Assembly (NCBI GenBank): GCA_031425695.1
Contig: JANPJV010000212.1
Span: forward strand, 30,365-94,364
Direction of reading: 5' to 3'
Source of the DNA: JANPJV01 sp031425695
GTDB lineage: Bacteria; Pseudomonadota; Gammaproteobacteria; Xanthomonadales; SZUA-5
Length of the DNA: 64,000 nt
Shown here in pieces: positions 1 through 8,906 of this stretch (within the stretch, counting starts at the first letter, position 1; each line of letters begins with the position of its first letter). A model generated the notes under the pieces. It saw nothing but the letters and a program-made list of their open reading frames with translations, was not told the origin of the DNA and made no database searches. The position numbers and the translations under genes were made by a program.

Positions 1-740
1 GCTTTCTGGCCCTCGCGCTCGACCCAGACCACGGCGTTGATGCGGCGCATGGTGCCTTCGATCTCGAAGCCTTCGATTTCGACGGCGCAGGCGTAAGGGA
101 CTTCGTCCTGGAGCTGGCGCATGAGCTGTTCGCGCACCAGCTCGGCGGCGAGGAAGCGTTCGCTGCGGTCGGTCAGCATGTCGCTATCGAACAAAGCCTC
201 CTGCTCAGGCAGCAGGTCCGCCAGGCGCTTGCAGGCCTCAATGGTGCCCATTTCCTTGGTGGCGCTGCAGAGCAGCACGGCAGCAAAGTCGTGCAGCTTC
301 GACAGGCGCTGGATGTATGGCAGCAAGGTGGTCTTGTCCTTGATCGTATCGACCTTGTTGATCAGGAGCGCGATCTTCGCGCCGTTCTCCTGGGCGCGTT
401 GCAGCGCGCGAGCATCCCCCGCCTTCCAGGCGCCGGCCTCGACCACCAGGATGATCAGGCTGACGTCGTGCACCGCCTGCGCGAGCGCGCGGTCCATGGC
501 CTTGTGGACCGCATTCGGACGCCGTGCCTGCAGCCCGGGCGTGTCGACGAAAGCGATCTGCGCATGTTCGAAGGTGCGCACGCCGATGACGCTCTGGCGC
601 GTCGTGTGCGGCTTGGCCGAAACTGCGCCGAGGTGCGCGCCGACCAGCACGTTCAACAGGCTCGACTTGCCGACGTTCGGCCGACCAAGAAAAGCGGCAT
701 AGCCCGCACGAAACCTCGTCTCACCAGCATCAGTACTCAA
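1..740 (-). CDS. era: GTPase Era, 3' end outside the window
   Basis: Era is an essential GTPase that binds 16S rRNA and helps 30S subunit maturation. Visible are the G1 loop GRPNVGKS (about residues 19-26), the switch motif DTPG, the G4 motif NKVD, and the start of the KH RNA-binding domain (VWVEREGQK) at the window edge. About 246 of the usual 300 residues are present. No in-frame ATG precedes G1. The likely start is a TTG that overlaps the rnc stop codon (TTGA), which implies translational coupling to rnc. The rnc-era order is typical for proteobacteria. Confidence 0.93.
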   Translation of the reverse strand, partial: MSTDAGETRFRAGYAAFLGRPNVGKSSLLNVLVGAHLGAVSAKPHTTRQSVIGVRTFEHAQIAFVDTPGLQARRPNAVHKAMDRALAQAVHDVSLIILVVEAGAWKAGDARALQRAQENGAKIALLINKVDTIKDKTTLLPYIQRLSKLHDFAAVLLCSATKEMGTIEACKRLADLLPEQEALFDSDMLTDRSERFLAAELVREQLMRQLQDEVPYACAVEIEGFEIEGTMRRINAVVWVEREGQK

Positions 741-1444
741 CTACCCGCTCCTCTTTTGTAGAGCGGAGCTTGCTCCGCTGCTTCCAGAATCTGAAGGACC
801 GCCGCTGCGGCAATTTGTTCGGCGGCCTTGCGGCTACGCCCTTCCGCCGCTGCGGTGACGTTAAGCTCGGGCACCGTGCAGCTCACGGTGAACAGCTTGT
901 CGTGATCTTTGCCGGAGGATTCCACCAGCGTGTACGAAGGCAGCGGCAGCGCCCTTCCCTGCAACAGTTCCTGCAGGCGCGTCTTCGGATCCTTGAGCGC
1001 CCCGAGGTCGATGCTCTCGATGGCGTCGACGAACAGCGCCTCCACCAGCGCCCGGCAGCGTTCCCAGCCGGCGTCGATGAACACCGCCGCGATCAATGCC
1101 TCGAGCGTGTCGGCGAGGATCGAGTCGCGCCGGAAACCGCCGCTTTTGAGCTCGCCACTGCCCATGCGCAGGTGCTCGGAGAGGTCGATGCCGCGGGCAA
1201 TGTCGGCCAGGCTGGATTCGCGGATGAGCGCGCTGCGCAGCCGCGTCAGGTCGCCCTCGGCCGCGCGCGGGAAGCGCCGATAAAGCTCGATGCTGACAAT
1301 GCTGTTGACCAGTGCATCGCCGAGGAATTCCAGGCGCTCGTAGTTGGCCTGGCCCGCGCTGCGATGCGTGAGCGCGCGATCCAGCAACGCTGGTTCGGAA
1401 AACACCACGCCGAAGCGCCGCAGGGGGTTAGTGTGGTGTGTCAT
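737..1444 (-). CDS. rnc: ribonuclease III
   Basis: RNase III cleaves double-stranded RNA in rRNA processing and mRNA decay. The 235-residue protein has the family signature ERLEFLGDALVN at residues 36-47 with the metal-binding acidic residues, and a C-terminal double-stranded RNA-binding domain from about residue 158. The ATG at 1444 gives the family's usual length; a TTG 14 codons upstream is open but adds unrelated sequence. Its stop overlaps the era start. The 287-bp gap to the next gene upstream shows no gene. Confidence 0.95.
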   Translation of the reverse strand: MTHHTNPLRRFGVVFSEPALLDRALTHRSAGQANYERLEFLGDALVNSIVSIELYRRFPRAAEGDLTRLRSALIRESSLADIARGIDLSEHLRMGSGELKSGGFRRDSILADTLEALIAAVFIDAGWERCRALVEALFVDAIESIDLGALKDPKTRLQELLQGRALPLPSYTLVESSGKDHDKLFTVSCTVPELNVTAAAEGRSRKAAEQIAAAAVLQILEAAEQAPLYKRGAGS

Positions 1445-1712
1445 GAATAATTTGAAGTTGTTCCGATGGACTTCGCCGCCAGGCAACGCGCAGTGAAACC
1501 GGTCTGCTCACGCGGCATGCTGCGTGGCCGGTTGAACGCCCGACGGCTATGCCGGCGGGCCGTTAGGAGGAATTGCCCCTTCTATCGCGTCAGCGAGATC
1601 AATCCGCTGGCGCGGCAAAAGCATCGCAGCATGGCGGCGAACGACGCGGAAATAATTCAAGGTATCAATGACACACGGCACCGAGCAGCGCCGACATGCA
1701 TACCGTCAGCCC

Positions 1713-1732
1713 AAAAGACGCCGCGTCGGCGT
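1713..1732 (-). terminator. probable terminator after the DUF4845 gene
   Basis: On the minus strand a short GC stem (ACGCCG, loop ACG, CGGCGT) is followed by CTTTT. It starts at the stop codon of the DUF4845 gene and would end the lepA-lepB-DUF4845 transcript before rnc. The stem is only 6 bp and the T-run is short. Confidence 0.45.
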
Positions 1733-2112
1733 TATTCAATTGCCGGTCGCGACAGCTCGACCGTGTGGTCGAACATCGCCACGACGTCGAGGTTGTACAC
1801 CAGCGGCTTGCGCACCTCGTACTTGACGCGCAGGAACACGCCGTTCTTGCGGTTGACCTCGACGTTGTTGCGCTTGACGTTCTCGACGTAGCCGATGTTG
1901 AAGCTCTTGTCGAGCGCGTTCCACATCTTGTCCGGCGGGAAGGTCGCTGCACCGGGGGTGTTCTGGACCTGCTTCATGGCTGCCTTGACCGCCATGTACT
2001 CGCTGTAGATCGGGAACAGCTTGGCGCCGATCAGCAGGAAGAACACCGCGAGTGCCGCGACGATCATAAAGCCAATCAGGGTGATGCCGAGTTGTTGCCG
2101 TCGCGTCTGCAT
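1732..2112 (-). CDS. DUF4845 membrane protein
   Basis: This 126-residue protein has one N-terminal membrane segment (about residues 9-30) preceded by a prepilin-like stretch, QLGITLIGFMIV, and a soluble C-terminal part. Proteins of the DUF4845 family commonly sit between lepB and rnc in gammaproteobacteria, as here; their function is unknown. It starts 4 bp after the lepB stop, so it is probably co-transcribed with lepB. The prepilin-like N-terminus is a resemblance only; no pilus role is shown. Confidence 0.85.
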   Translation of the reverse strand: MQTRRQQLGITLIGFMIVAALAVFFLLIGAKLFPIYSEYMAVKAAMKQVQNTPGAATFPPDKMWNALDKSFNIGYVENVKRNNVEVNRKNGVFLRVKYEVRKPLVYNLDVVAMFDHTVELSRPAIE

Positions 2113-2116
2113 AGTC

Positions 2117-2938
2117 TTACCCCACCTTCATGCCAATGCGGTCCCAGGACACAAAGCCCCGGATCTTCCAGTCCCAGTGCATCCAGACGAAAAAGGCCCG
2201 TCCTACAAGGTTCTTTTCCGGAACCAGGCCCCACACCCGACTGTCCTCACTATTATCGCGGTTATCGCCCATCATGAAATAGTGCCCGGGCGGCACTTCC
2301 CAGTTTCCGCCGATGACGCCGTGACCGCCGCGCAGCAGGATCTGGTGGTCGATGCCGACCAGGTCCTCGGTGCGCAGCTCAGCGCCGGTCGACTCACTGT
2401 TGCTGCCCTGGCCAAAATAACGGCCGACCTGGGTCTGCCCCATCGGCACGCCGTTTACATATAACACGTCGTTGACATAGTTGATCTGGTCGCCCGGCAA
2501 GCCTACCAGGCGCTTGACGTAGTTCTTGGTCGGCTGCGTCGGCGGCCGGAAGACCACGACGTCGCCGCGCTCCGGCAGGCCGACGTCGATGAATTTGGTA
2601 TTCAGCACCGGAACCCGCAGGCCATAGGCGTATTTGTTGACCAGGATGAAATCCCCGATCAAGAGGGTCGGCACCATCGAGCTCGACGGAATGGTGAAAG
2701 GCTCGACCAGGAACGAGCGGATCATCAACACCGCGAGGATCACCGGGAAAAAGGATTTGCTGTACTCGACGATCACCGGGTCACGCGACGCCGGTGCCGC
2801 GGCAGCCTGCTGCGCGGCAGCAACGCCATAGTTCTCGCCCAGGCGCGCCAGGCGCTGCTTGCGGAAGAACAGCGAATCGACCGCCCAGACAAATCCGGTC
2901 AGCGCCGTCAGCACCACCAGAATCAACGCAAAATCCAT
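2117..2938 (-). CDS. lepB: signal peptidase I
   Basis: LepB removes signal peptides from secreted proteins at the periplasmic face of the inner membrane. It has two hydrophobic N-terminal segments (about 3-21 and 62-79), the catalytic serine box PSSSMVP (Ser about 87), the lysine box VKRLVGLPGD (Lys about 142) and the conserved GDNRDNSEDSR box near residue 225. At 273 residues it is normal for gammaproteobacteria. The lepA-lepB order is conserved; a repeat unit (2967-2996) lies in the gap. Confidence 0.97.
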   Translation of the reverse strand: MDFALILVVLTALTGFVWAVDSLFFRKQRLARLGENYGVAAAQQAAAAPASRDPVIVEYSKSFFPVILAVLMIRSFLVEPFTIPSSSMVPTLLIGDFILVNKYAYGLRVPVLNTKFIDVGLPERGDVVVFRPPTQPTKNYVKRLVGLPGDQINYVNDVLYVNGVPMGQTQVGRYFGQGSNSESTGAELRTEDLVGIDHQILLRGGHGVIGGNWEVPPGHYFMMGDNRDNSEDSRVWGLVPEKNLVGRAFFVWMHWDWKIRGFVSWDRIGMKVG

Positions 2939-2966
2939 TCCGCCGCTCTCCTTGCCATCCTTGAAG

Positions 2967-2996
2967 AAGCGTCCGCGCGTAGCGCAGACCCACCAA
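2967..2996. repeat. dispersed repeat, family C unit
   Basis: One copy of the short repeat GCGTCCGCGCG-(C/T)AGCGCAG-ACCCACCA, found again at 7600-7632, three times at 21170-21274 and as an inverted pair at 58782-58872. It fills the lepA-lepB gap. Confidence 0.8.
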
Positions 2997-3007
2997 AACC
3001 CAAGCTG

Positions 3008-4798
3008 TCAGTCGTTCGTTTGCAGGACGGCAAGAAACGCCTCTTGCGGAATTTCCACGCGACCGACCTGTTTCATGCGCTTCTTGCCCGCCTTCTGCTT
3101 GTCGAGCAGTTTGCGCTTGCGCGAAACGTCGCCGCCGTAGCACTTGGCGAGAACGTTCTTGCGCATCGCCTTGACCGTCGAGCGCGCAATGATGGCCGCG
3201 CCAATCGCCGCCTGGATGGCGACATCGAACATCTGCCGCGGAATGACTTCGCGCATGCGTTCGACCAGGTCACGCCCTCTTCGTTCCGCATGCACGCGAT
3301 GCGCGATCAACGAAAGTGCGTCGACGCGATCGCCATTGATCAGGATATCCAGGCGGATGAACGGGCCCGGCTCGAAGCGGTCCATGTGATAGTCGAAGGA
3401 TGCGTAGCCGCGACTGGCCGACTTCAGCCGGTCGAAAAAGTCGAGCACGACCTCCGCCAGCGGCATCTCGTAGGTGATTTGCACCTGCGTGCCCATGTAA
3501 TTGATGCCCTTCTGGCGGCCACGCTTTTCCTCGCACAGCGTGATCACCGGGCCGACGTAATCGGGCGGGACCAGGATGTTGGCGACGATGATCGGCTCGC
3601 GGATTTCCTCCATCTCGCTCGGATTCGGCATCTTGGCCGGATTGTCGAGGTCGATGACCTTGCCGTCCTTCATCAGCACCTGGTAGATCACGGTGGGCGC
3701 CGTGGTGATCAGGTCGAGATCGTATTCGCGCTCCAGGCGCTCCTGCATGATCTCCATGTGCAGCATCCCGAGGAAGCCGCAGCGGAAGCCGAAACCCATG
3801 GCTTCGGATGATTCGGGCTCGAACTGCATCGCCGAATCGTTGAGCTTGAGCTTTTCCAGTGCTTCGCGCAGCGCGGGATAAGCGTCGGCTTCGGTGGGAA
3901 ACAGGCCGGCGAAGACGCGCGGCTTGATCTTCTGGAAGCCCGGCAACGGCACCGTGGCTGGCTTGGCGGCGTTGGTGAGCGTGTCACCGACCGGCGCGCC
4001 GTGTACTTCCTTGATCGCCGCGCAGACGAAGCCCACCTGGCCCGCGGTCAGCTTCTTGCGCTGCTCGCGCTTGGGCGTGAACACGCCGACCTGGTCAACA
4101 TTCCAGGTGCGGCCAGTGCTCATCACCAGGATCTTTTCGCCGACGCCAATCTCGCCCTGCATGACGCGCACGAGCGAGATCACGCCGAGGTAATTGTCGA
4201 ACCATGAATCAATGATCAGCGCCTTCAGCTGCGGATCGCCGTGATCGGTCGGCGCCGGGATGCGGGTGATGATCGCTTCCAGCACCGCACGCACGTTGAG
4301 CCCGGTCTTGGCGCTGATCTCGAGCGCATCGGTGGCGTCGATGCCGATGATTTCCTCGATCTCCTTGCGCACCTTGTCCGGATCGGCAAAGGGCAGGTCG
4401 ATCTTGTTCAGCACCGGCACCACTTCGAGCCCTTGCTCGACCGCGGTGTAGCAGTTGGCGACGCTCTGCGCCTCCACGCCTTGCGCCGCATCGACGACCA
4501 GCAGCGCACCTTCGCAGGCCGCCAAGGACCGGCTCACCTCGTACGAGAAGTCGACATGGCCCGGCGTATCGATGAAATTGAGCTCGTAGACCTCGCCATC
4601 GTCACTGCGATAGGGCAAGGAAACCGCCTGCGCCTTGATGGTGATCCCGCGCTCACGCTCGATCGGGTTGGAGTCGAGTACCTGCTCCTCCATCTCGCGG
4701 TCCTGCAGACCGCCACAGATCTGGATGAAGCGATCGGCGAGCGTGGATTTGCCGTGGTCGACGTGGGCAATGATTGAAAAGTTACGAATATTCTTCAT
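3008..4798 (-). CDS. lepA: elongation factor 4 (LepA)
   Basis: LepA/EF4 is a ribosome-binding translational GTPase. The 596-residue protein has the G1 loop AHVDHGKST at residues 11-19, the RERGITI switch, DTPGH and NKIDLP motifs, an EF-G-like domain set and the LepA-specific C-terminal domain. The start MKNIRNFSIIAHVDHGKS matches the family; an upstream in-frame ATG would add 11 residues without family support. It is followed by lepB, and a large inverted repeat separates it from rseB upstream. Confidence 0.98.
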   Translation of the reverse strand: MKNIRNFSIIAHVDHGKSTLADRFIQICGGLQDREMEEQVLDSNPIERERGITIKAQAVSLPYRSDDGEVYELNFIDTPGHVDFSYEVSRSLAACEGALLVVDAAQGVEAQSVANCYTAVEQGLEVVPVLNKIDLPFADPDKVRKEIEEIIGIDATDALEISAKTGLNVRAVLEAIITRIPAPTDHGDPQLKALIIDSWFDNYLGVISLVRVMQGEIGVGEKILVMSTGRTWNVDQVGVFTPKREQRKKLTAGQVGFVCAAIKEVHGAPVGDTLTNAAKPATVPLPGFQKIKPRVFAGLFPTEADAYPALREALEKLKLNDSAMQFEPESSEAMGFGFRCGFLGMLHMEIMQERLEREYDLDLITTAPTVIYQVLMKDGKVIDLDNPAKMPNPSEMEEIREPIIVANILVPPDYVGPVITLCEEKRGRQKGINYMGTQVQITYEMPLAEVVLDFFDRLKSASRGYASFDYHMDRFEPGPFIRLDILINGDRVDALSLIAHRVHAERRGRDLVERMREVIPRQMFDVAIQAAIGAAIIARSTVKAMRKNVLAKCYGGDVSRKRKLLDKQKAGKKRMKQVGRVEIPQEAFLAVLQTND

Positions 4799-4893
4799 GC
4801 GTCGCAGATGCGCTCGCGCCGTGCCATGCAATCCGCGCCGGAGGAGGCTTTAAGGGGAAACCGTGGATTAGAGCACGAACAGCGTAGAGCGTC

Positions 4894-5082
4894 GGTTTGG
4901 GTTTCGGTTGTCGGTTTCGGAGGCTGTGCTCCCCTCTCCCATGCTTGTTGGGAGAGGGGCCGGGGGAGAGGACGCTTCTTGTTGGGACAAAGGCCCCTCT
5001 AACCTGCCCCTCTCCCTAAAAGCATGGGAGAGGGGAGCAAAGCCGCCCTTTTCCGAAAACCGAAAACCGACACCGAAACCCG
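4894..5082. repeat. inverted repeat element, family F
   Basis: The two ends carry the same sequence in opposite orientation: GGTTTCGGTTGTCGGTTTCGG near 4900-4920, and its counterpart (TTTTCCGAAAACCGA and so on) at 5050-5082. Inside, CTCCCCTCTCCCATGCTT also occurs in both orientations. The element fills the rseB-lepA gap. A smaller relative lies at 52642-52728. It looks like a small non-autonomous palindromic element that could fold into a long hairpin in RNA. Confidence 0.75.
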
Positions 5083-5084
5083 GC

Positions 5085-6038
5085 TCAGCGCTGCCCCGCC
5101 AGCACCGCCGCGCCCAACTGTTCCAGGGTCGCGTTGGGGACGTCGCCGAGGACGTAGATCCAGGCGTCGTTGGCGTTGATGGCGACCTGGCCCATGGCGC
5201 CGTGGCGCCAGCCTTGGGTCAAGGGTGCGCGGCCGGGCTGGGTCGGGAGGCGGTAGACCGATACCCAGGCCAAGCCATCGCTCAGGATCCACTGGCGGGC
5301 GCCGGCGATGCCGGGGACCGGGATCGGCTCGCCGACCTGGCTGAAGCCGGCGGGCAGCGGCATGCCTACGCCCGCGGGCGTGCTGCGGCGTGCGATGCCC
5401 GCGGCCACTCCGGCAAATCCATGCACATTGAGGCGGGTAACCATGCGCCGCTCGAGCACGCTGCCGTCGGCGCCGATGCGCTCGCTGCGCAGCGGCAAGC
5501 CGGTATCCGCATCCAGCCACAGGCGCAGCCCGAAGCGATCATTGCTGACCGGGTCGATGCGCACCTGGATGGCCGCGCGACCGGCGACGCGATCGCGCGC
5601 GCCAAGACTGATGCGGTAGGTGCCCTCGAGGCTGGTCGCGAGCAGGCTCGCCGGCATTCCCTGCGCTTGGCCGAGGCGCAAGTCGCCCTCCGGGCCGAGC
5701 AGGGACATGCCCTGTGCGGTGTGCACATAGCGGCGGCGCTCACCGTTGAGCGCGACCACCTGCTGCTCCGGACCGTGCGGCCCAATGCGTTGGGTGACTT
5801 CGACCAATTGCCACTCGCGCCCGTGGTCGATGACCAGGGTGGCGTCGTAATTGAGCGATTGCTGGGCCTTGGCCATGCGCGCCGCCCAGGCCGGCCATTG
5901 CGGTGCGGTCGCGGCGCCTGGCAAGGCCGGCGCAGCCACCGGCGCTACCGGCGCTGCCACCTCCGGCGCCGCCTGCGCGCCTGCACCCGCGTGCAGCGGC
6001 AGCAGCACCGCCAGCGCGAGGATGCGCACCGGCGTCAT
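5085..6038 (-). CDS. rseB: sigma-E regulatory protein RseB/MucB
   Basis: RseB/MucB is a periplasmic protein that binds the anti-sigma factor RseA and protects it from proteolysis, so it tunes the envelope stress response. The 317-residue protein has a signal peptide (about 1-24) and the MucB/RseB two-domain layout. Its start overlaps the rseA stop (ATGA). The order rpoE-rseA-rseB equals algU-mucA-mucB. No mucC or mucD/degP follows; the next gene is lepA. Confidence 0.92.
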   Translation of the reverse strand: MTPVRILALAVLLPLHAGAGAQAAPEVAAPVAPVAAPALPGAATAPQWPAWAARMAKAQQSLNYDATLVIDHGREWQLVEVTQRIGPHGPEQQVVALNGERRRYVHTAQGMSLLGPEGDLRLGQAQGMPASLLATSLEGTYRISLGARDRVAGRAAIQVRIDPVSNDRFGLRLWLDADTGLPLRSERIGADGSVLERRMVTRLNVHGFAGVAAGIARRSTPAGVGMPLPAGFSQVGEPIPVPGIAGARQWILSDGLAWVSVYRLPTQPGRAPLTQGWRHGAMGQVAINANDAWIYVLGDVPNATLEQLGAAVLAGQR

Positions 6039-6652
6039 TGTCCCGGTTGAGTTCCCTGGGCGTTGACGACCGGGGTGTTGTACAGATGACTGGCACCGCC
6101 GACCATGAAGCTGCCATCGCTGACCTGCGCATGGCGCAGCAGCAACAACTGGTCTGCACTGATCGAGTCGGGCCCGCCGATAATCCGCGAGCTGGTCGCC
6201 GACACGGTCTGCACGCCGTTGCCGACGTCATTCAGGCTCGGTGCGATTGGCCCCGGCACGCCGGCCGGCAAGGCCACCCGTGGCGCCGGTGCTTCGACCA
6301 GCGCTGGTGCGCCGTCGAGGCCGCTGCGCGGGGTGATCGAGAGCACGGCAACCATCGCTACCGAGGCAGCAATGGCGGCGCCAATCCACGGCCGCCAACG
6401 CTGGCTCTTGGCAGCGGTGGCGCGCGGCGCCGCATCTTCGGCGGCCAATGCACCCATGATCCGGTCGGCCAGGTCGACCGTCGGGGACGCGCCCGGACGG
6501 TGCGTCAAGACATCGCGTGCCAGGTGCATGCGTGCCCAGGTGGCACGCAATTCCGCGTCATGCTCCAGGCGGCGCAGCAGGAAGGCGCGCTCATCGCGCG
6601 ACAGCTCGCCGTCCATCAGTGCCGACAGTTGTTCCTTGATGTCTTCGCTCAT
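6035..6652 (-). CDS. rseA: anti-sigma-E factor RseA/MucA
   Basis: This 205-residue protein has the N-terminal RseA cytoplasmic domain (MSEDIKEQLSALMDGEL, then the LRRLEHDAELR segment), one membrane helix at about 105-125 and a periplasmic C-terminus. It should hold RpoE inactive at the inner membrane until stress-triggered proteolysis. It starts 4 bp after the rpoE stop and overlaps rseB by 4 bp, so the three genes are translationally linked. Confidence 0.92.
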   Translation of the reverse strand: MSEDIKEQLSALMDGELSRDERAFLLRRLEHDAELRATWARMHLARDVLTHRPGASPTVDLADRIMGALAAEDAAPRATAAKSQRWRPWIGAAIAASVAMVAVLSITPRSGLDGAPALVEAPAPRVALPAGVPGPIAPSLNDVGNGVQTVSATSSRIIGGPDSISADQLLLLRHAQVSDGSFMVGGASHLYNTPVVNAQGTQPGQ

Positions 6653-6656
6653 GTCC

Positions 6657-7346
6657 TCAACCCTCGACCAGAGGCCGGATCTTTCGGTCCACCGCTTCGC
6701 GTCCGCGGAAGATGCGCGAACGCACCGTGCCGATCGGACAATTCATGATCTGCGCGATCTCTTCATAGCTGAGCCCGTCGATTTCGCGCAGCGTCAGGGC
6801 CGTCCGGATTTCCTCCGGCAGGTCTGCGACTGCGGCGAGCACCGTGCGTTCCACTTCCTCGCGCAGGAATTCATTTTCGGGAGTGGCATTGTCGTGCATG
6901 CGGCCGGCGCCTTCGCGCTGCACCGCATCATCCATCAGCACGTCGTCGAGCGGCGGGCGCCGCGACTGGCTGACCAGGAAATTCTTGGCGGTGTTGACCG
7001 CGATCTTGTAGAGCCAGGTGAAGAACGCGCTATCGCCGCGAAAATTGGGGAGCGCCCGGAAGGCCTTGATGAAGGCTTCCTGGGTGACGTCCTGGGCCTC
7101 GTGCCAGTTGGGCACGAAGCGCTGCACCAGCGCGACGATGCGATGCTGGTACTTGCGCACCAGCAGATCGAAAGCCATGCGGTCGCCGGCCTGTACGCGT
7201 TCGACCAGGGCCGCGTCGATGGCCGCCTCTTCCACCGCGCCTCCCGTCGTGAATGTGAAGTTGCGTACCACTGGCGCCGCCATGACCACGGCACCCGTTG
7301 GCGCGGGCAACGGTTTCTGCAGATTGAGCCCGATGGCCTCGCGCAT
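6657..7346 (-). CDS. rpoE: RNA polymerase sigma factor RpoE (AlgU-type)
   Basis: This extracytoplasmic-function sigma factor directs envelope-stress transcription. Region 2 (FDLLVRKYQHRIVALVQ, then AQDVTQEAFIKAF) and region 4 (LREIDGLSYEEIAQIMNC, then GTVRSRIFRGRE) are complete. At 229 residues it is longer than typical RpoE because of about 45 extra N-terminal residues. The ATG at 7346 is kept because a good ribosome site (TTAGGAG) lies just upstream. An internal ATG (MAAPVVRNF) would shorten it by 21 residues. A sigma-E promoter at 7371-7399 suggests autoregulation. Confidence 0.95.
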   Translation of the reverse strand: MREAIGLNLQKPLPAPTGAVVMAAPVVRNFTFTTGGAVEEAAIDAALVERVQAGDRMAFDLLVRKYQHRIVALVQRFVPNWHEAQDVTQEAFIKAFRALPNFRGDSAFFTWLYKIAVNTAKNFLVSQSRRPPLDDVLMDDAVQREGAGRMHDNATPENEFLREEVERTVLAAVADLPEEIRTALTLREIDGLSYEEIAQIMNCPIGTVRSRIFRGREAVDRKIRPLVEG

Positions 7347-7370
7347 TCTCGTCTCCTAAGTGACCTTAAG

Positions 7371-7399
7371 GAAGACATGCGCGGGAGGTGAAAAGTTCC
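7371..7399 (-). promoter_or_regulatory. sigma-E type promoter of rpoE
   Basis: On the minus strand GGAACTT (7399-7393) and TCTTC (7375-7371) are separated by 17 bp, close to the sigma-E consensus GGAACTT-N16-TCTGA. It lies 25 bp before the rpoE ATG, a normal place for an autoregulated sigma-E promoter. Confidence 0.7.
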
Positions 7400-7456
7400 G
7401 GGGGGGTGCTCGCGCCTTTCGTAAACTGGCGGCGGCGAATGAGTCGTGCGTCGTGA

Positions 7457-7632
7457 TTTTGGAGTGCGGCGCGTTGCGCCGCTTTGGATGCTGTCCGCTC
7501 GCTGTGGGAGAAGCATCCAAAGCGGCGCGGAGCGCCGCACTCCAAATTTCACCACGAGCCCTACGGCGTCCGCACCACCGTGCGGCGGCTGTTGCCCTTG
7601 GTGGATCCGCGCACAGCGCAGACCCACCACAA
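7457..7632. repeat. long hairpin repeat (family E) plus a family C unit
   Basis: The arms 7457-7492 and 7512-7549 are nearly perfect inverted copies (TTTTGGAGTGCGGCGCG at one end, CGCCGCACTCCAAA at the other) around a 19-bp loop, giving a stem of about 36 bp. Between it and 7632 lies a degenerate family C unit (CCGCGCACAGCGCAG-ACCCACCA at 7606-7628). The block fills the gap between rpoE and the dehydrogenase gene, and can also act as a terminator. Confidence 0.75.
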
Positions 7633-7635
7633 GCC

Positions 7636-8799
7636 CTACGGCGTCATCACCACCTTGCGGCAGTTGTCGTGTTTCTCGTCGAACATCTTGTAGCCGGTCG
7701 CGGCGTCCGCGAGCTTCAGGCGGTGCGAGATGATGACTTCGGGCTTCAGATCCCCCGCTTCGATGCGATCGAGCAGCTCCGGCAGATACTTCTGCACATG
7801 CGTCTGGCCCATCTTGAAGGTGATGCCCTTTTCAAAGGCGTCGCCAAACAGAAAGCCGTGGATGAAACCGGAATACAAACCCGGAACGCTGACGGTGCCG
7901 CCGCGACGGGTGGCGGCGATCGCCTGGCGCAGCGCCTTGCCGCTGGAGCCTTCGAGCTTGAGCGTGGTGAGGGTGGTTTCAATCGCGCTGCCCTTGGCCT
8001 CGAAGCCGACCGCATCGATCGAGGCATCCACGCCGCGGCCATTGGTCGCCTCGATCATGATTTCGGCCGGATCGTCCTGCTCCGCAAAATTGATTGGAAT
8101 GACGCCGAAAGTGGCCTTGGCGAAATCCAGCCGATACTGGTGGTGGTCGATCATGAAGATGCGGCTGGCGCCGAGCATGCGCGCGCACGCGGCGGCCATG
8201 TTGCCAACCGGACCGGCGCCGAAGATGGCCACGGTCGAACCCTTCTTGACGCCTGCATTGAGCACCGCCTGGTAGCCGGTCGGCAGGATGTCGGACAGGA
8301 ACAGCACCTGCTCGTCGGCGAGATGCGGGGGCAGTTTGAGCGGGCCGACATTGGCCTTCGGGACCCGCACGAATTCGGCCTGGCCGCCGGAATAGCCACC
8401 GTACAGATGGGTGAAGCCGAACAGCCCTGCGCCCGAGCGGATCTCCTTCTTGTTCATGATGGCGCCGCGGCCGGGATTGGTGTTCTCGCAGGCGGAGTAA
8501 AGCTCCTCGTCGCAGAAGAAGCAGTCGCCACATGAGATGGTGAATGGGACGACCACGCGGTCGCCCTTGCGCAGCTTGGTGACGCCGGCGCCGACGTCTT
8601 CTACGATGCCCATGAACTCGTGGCCGAGGATGTCACCCTCCTTCAGGCCTGGCACCTTGCCGCGGAACAGATGCAGGTCCGAGCCGCAAATCGCGGTTGC
8701 CGTAACCCGCAGGATGATGTCGTCGCTGGCCTCCAAGACCGGATCGGCAACGGTTTCGACGCGAACATCGTTCGCGGATTGATAAGTCAAGGCGCGCAA
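7636..8799 (-). CDS. zinc-dependent alcohol dehydrogenase, formaldehyde-dehydrogenase-like
   Basis: This 387-residue medium-chain dehydrogenase/reductase has the catalytic zinc motif ICGSDLHLFRGK and GHEFMG, the structural zinc cysteines CGDCFFCDEELYSAC, and the nucleotide-binding motif GAGPVGNMAA. It resembles the glutathione-independent formaldehyde dehydrogenase branch; the true substrate is unknown. The start is a TTG at 8799, chosen because AGAAGGAG lies 7 bp upstream and no better in-frame ATG exists. It follows the BON gene by 107 bp on the same strand, so it may be read from that gene's sigma-54 promoter. Confidence 0.85.
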   Translation of the reverse strand: MRALTYQSANDVRVETVADPVLEASDDIILRVTATAICGSDLHLFRGKVPGLKEGDILGHEFMGIVEDVGAGVTKLRKGDRVVVPFTISCGDCFFCDEELYSACENTNPGRGAIMNKKEIRSGAGLFGFTHLYGGYSGGQAEFVRVPKANVGPLKLPPHLADEQVLFLSDILPTGYQAVLNAGVKKGSTVAIFGAGPVGNMAAACARMLGASRIFMIDHHQYRLDFAKATFGVIPINFAEQDDPAEIMIEATNGRGVDASIDAVGFEAKGSAIETTLTTLKLEGSSGKALRQAIAATRRGGTVSVPGLYSGFIHGFLFGDAFEKGITFKMGQTHVQKYLPELLDRIEAGDLKPEVIISHRLKLADAATGYKMFDEKHDNCRKVVMTP

Positions 8800-8906
8800 G
8801 GAAGTGCTCCTTCTGATGAGAGGCCGGAGCTCGCCAACATGACGGACCCCCAGGGAAAAGCTGGCCCACCGGCGTCACCTCGATACGCCGGCGGGACAGG
8901 CGTGCT

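Noticed and set aside
1445..1731. Small open frames between rnc and the DUF4845 gene
   Set aside because: No ribosome site, conserved pattern or sensible composition was seen in either strand.
3020..3811. Long plus-strand open frame opposite lepA
   Set aside because: It is the complement of a clear, full-length lepA; its translation is rich in Arg, His and Asp with no known domain. GC-rich DNA keeps such antisense frames open.
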